A stretch of DNA of 64,000 nt from Diplodia intermedia. Taxonomy: Eukaryota > Ascomycota > Dothideomycetes > Botryosphaeriales > Botryosphaeriaceae. Positions 61,710-64,000 of the stretch are shown here, piece after piece. The notes beneath the pieces were generated by a model, which made no database searches, was not told the origin of the DNA, and saw only the letters and a list, made by a program, of their open reading frames with translations. The stretch is taken from contig JAKEKT010000058.1 in assembly GCA_021495925.1 (NCBI GenBank), positions 62,001-126,000 of the forward strand. The letters are read 5' to 3'. A program made the position numbers and the translations under genes. How positions within the stretch are numbered: position 1 is the first letter of the stretch; each line of letters begins with the position of its first letter.

Positions 61710-62573
61710 GCTGCGCTGATTCGCGCGTTTGCCTCGCAGAGCTGTCGAGGAAGCTTACGTGGCTGAACCAGAGCCGCAGATGTCAAATGAAGTATAACAG
61801 GCACGGAGAACTGCACGCAAGTCGTAGGCGTGCGTTGGGGTTGCGATGCAGTGGATGTTTAGGGTAGATGTCCGCACGGAAAAAAAAAGTTCAGAGGTGC
61901 TGGAAGGTGGCAACCTAGGCGTGGAAGTGTTGCCTGCAAGTTTGATGCTGCAAACTTGTTTGTAAGCAGGAACCCTTCTGCCTTTGTCTTCCGGTTAGCA
62001 ATGAAGCAATAGTAGGATCCGTTGGTCTCAGCGCCTGCAGATGGATGCGATGCGCGGGCCCGGGCGGTGTTGATGGCGCCGTGGCATGACGGCATCTTTC
62101 GCGCGAGAGGCAGCGCCGACTGCCGAAATGGAGCAAGGCAAGAAGCATGGGCGCAGTTGCCAGCTGACAGCTGGCGCCGGGTACCTTTAGCGTGTGCCGA
62201 AGCCGGATCATGGCCCGGCGAGAGCAAGGCAATCAAAGAACACGGCACAGGCAGGCGAGCTGCACCCCGCGACGCTCGGCGACGCGCCTCTCACATGCAG
62301 CACGCCTGCTCGCGTATCCTGGCCGTGTCGCGCGATTGAAGCCGCTGCGGGTGTTGCCCCGTGCCCCGTGTGGTCCAATCTCCGTGCTCCGACGAGCCGA
62401 GGTCCTCGTCAGCGGCCCTGCGTGTTTGCGGCCGACATTCCTCACTCGAGCACCGCAAATCACTACCACAACACCGTGCGGGAAGCATGCGAGAACACCT
62501 CCTGCGCGCCCCCCATATCCCCCGGATCGCCTCCTCCATGGAATAGCAGCCGCCCGCCACGCCCGCCGCAACA
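61710..62573. promoter_or_regulatory. Divergent intergenic region, deadenylase and PEX26-like genes
   Basis: 864 bp between opposite start codons. No further gene supported and no TATA box noticed. Confidence 0.4.
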
Positions 62574-63959
62574 ATGTCCATGACCTACGAGAACATGCTG
62601 GCCGCCTCCGTCACGTCACTCGGCTCGCAGCAGAGGCCGCAGACCGCGCAGATCGCGAAGACATACCGCCAGGCTGCTCAGCTGTTCCTCACACGACGCC
62701 TGCCCGAGGCCCTCTCAACCATCGAACCCGTCATCACCCCCGACCTTCCTGACGCAGACGGACAAGACCGCGATAATAAACAAGCCGCATTCGCGCCCAT
62801 CGCCTATGCGTCGCGCGGCACCCGCGTCAAAGTCTGGAGCTTCTACCTGACCTTCCTGAACTCCGTAATAGAACTGGGGCCTGAGGAAGGCAAGCATGCA
62901 TTTGGCAGCACAAAATGGAAGGCCTTGGTGTCGAAATGCCGCGACGGCAGGGTCTGGGAAGATGTGGTGCAGGCCGGCTATGGCGGAGTTGAGGGCAGCG
63001 TCGATCCCGACGTCGTTGTCAATTTGTGTGTACCAACTCTCGCCGCGATGCCGTGAGATCCGGGTTAACTTTTTCTGTGTAGAGCGACACTGTTGTTGAC
63101 GCACGCACCGTCGCAACAGGTGACCCAGCAACGGCTCGAAACGTACCTCTCTGCCTCGGCACAACCAACCTTCGACATTACTGCGCACATGAACTCTCCC
63201 CTCTACGCCCAGAAGCGCCCGGGTATTCGGAGCCACGGCACAAATACACCCAGAGACCTGAACTCCCGCCTGAAGCTGCTCGAGCTGTACACCCTTCACG
63301 TTCTTCCGCGCAACGACGAGTGGGATTATGCTCGCGAATTTATAGGCATGAGCGAAGTGCTCGACGACGAGCGAAAGGAAGCCTTTCTCCTAGCTTTGCA
63401 TGGTCTTAAGGAAGAGCAGGAAAGCGCCGCCATGAGGGAAGCCGAGCTACGGCAGCAGCAGCAAGAACAGTTGGAACGTCGCCGCCGAGAAGCTGAAACA
63501 CGCCGCCGAGAAGCAGAAGAAGAGGAATCACGCCGACGGCGGGAGCAAGAAGACCGTGAGGCTAGACAGCGCATGCGGCGCCCCGCAAATAATGGCTCGC
63601 GAGGGGCCGCCTCTCCACATCCTACGTCGAGCAATCTCAACCGGGCTGCGGCTGCAGCACCGCCCAGAGCACCACGACCTGGTCCGAATAAGAAGGCAAT
63701 TAGCCCACGTCCGAGAAATCAGAGCGTATCAGCACGAGCATCGGCCGTGTTGGGCGCCGTCCAGAATATGTTCCAGAACGCCACACAGTCTTTGACGAAA
63801 AATCCCATGGCATTTCTTCGTACGCTACTCTTCCTCTTAGCATTCGCGCTAGCATTTGGTAGACAGGATCTACGAGATCGCGTAAAACGTCTGCTACGGA
63901 TCGCGTGGGAGAAGATGCGCAGAACCCTGGGAATGGGCGTCAAGGTATCGTATATCTGA
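62574..63959 (+). CDS. PEX26-like tail-anchored peroxin
   Basis: Exons 62574-63025 and 63083-63959 encode 442 residues. The N-terminal ~215 residues are helical (AQIAKTYRQAAQLFLTRRLPEAL, then KVWSFYLTFLNSVIELGP) as in Pex15/Pex26-type proteins that recruit the Pex1-Pex6 AAA ATPases to peroxisomes. Next comes LKLLELYTLHVLPRNDEWDY, then a strongly charged coiled coil rich in Arg, Glu and Gln (about 270-310). A single TM segment lies near the C-terminus (about 392-409, FLRTLLFLLAFALAFG) with a basic tail, the expected tail-anchor topology. The intron join at phase 2 yields VVNLATLLLTHAPSQQ. The family call is from topology and recalled similarity to fungal peroxin 26, so it is less certain than the coding call. 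Confidence 0.75.
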
Positions 63960-64000
63960 AAAAAGAGAAAAAAAAAAAAGAAAACGCACAACAAAATCTG

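Overview
The window looks like nuclear DNA of a filamentous ascomycete (Pezizomycotina). Genes are split by short introns, mostly 49-92 nt, with GTRNGT donors, CTRAY-like branch sites and YAG acceptors. Several genes have well-known mould counterparts: an FlbA-type RGS protein, CkiA-type casein kinase 1, an Axl2-like protein and a PEX26-like peroxin. Base composition and gene content would fit Dothideomycetes, but the class is an inference. Exon limits below were built by hand from splice signals and frame consistency; each complete model sums to a whole number of codons.

Layout. 1-4.5 kb is GC-rich DNA without a convincing gene. 4.5-9.7 kb holds the RGS gene and CHK1, both on +. 9.7-12.1 kb is gene-poor and carries the first copy of a small foldback transposon. 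12.1-21.8 kb is a dense housekeeping block: eIF3f and UTP25 (divergent), a small PY-motif membrane protein, and Nem1 and eIF2B-beta (divergent). 22.5-25.2 kb is accessory in character: a lineage-specific protein kinase with an in-frame stop, the second transposon copy, and an intron-containing tRNA-Tyr. 25.2-28.9 kb has no gene I can support. 28.9-48 kb carries casein kinase 1, Nup133, Dre2, an Stf2-like hydrophilin, an Axl2-like protein and glutathione reductase. 48.6-53 kb has a small membrane protein, a four-exon gene for a cysteine-rich secreted protein, the third transposon copy and an intron-containing tRNA-Ser. 53-64 kb carries alanine-glyoxylate aminotransferase, VPS29, a GT25-type glycosyltransferase, a PARN/CAF1-family deadenylase and a PEX26-like peroxin.

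The genes do not form a pathway. They cover translation (eIF3f, eIF2B-beta), ribosome biogenesis (UTP25), mRNA decay (PARN-like), signalling and checkpoint control (RGS, Chk1, CK1), nuclear pore and envelope (Nup133, Nem1), Fe-S assembly (Dre2), redox (GLR1), trafficking and peroxisomes (VPS29, PEX26-like). The distinctive parts are the two accessory islands near 22-25 kb and 50-52 kb. Each combines a transposon copy, an intron-bearing tRNA gene and a gene of narrow distribution.
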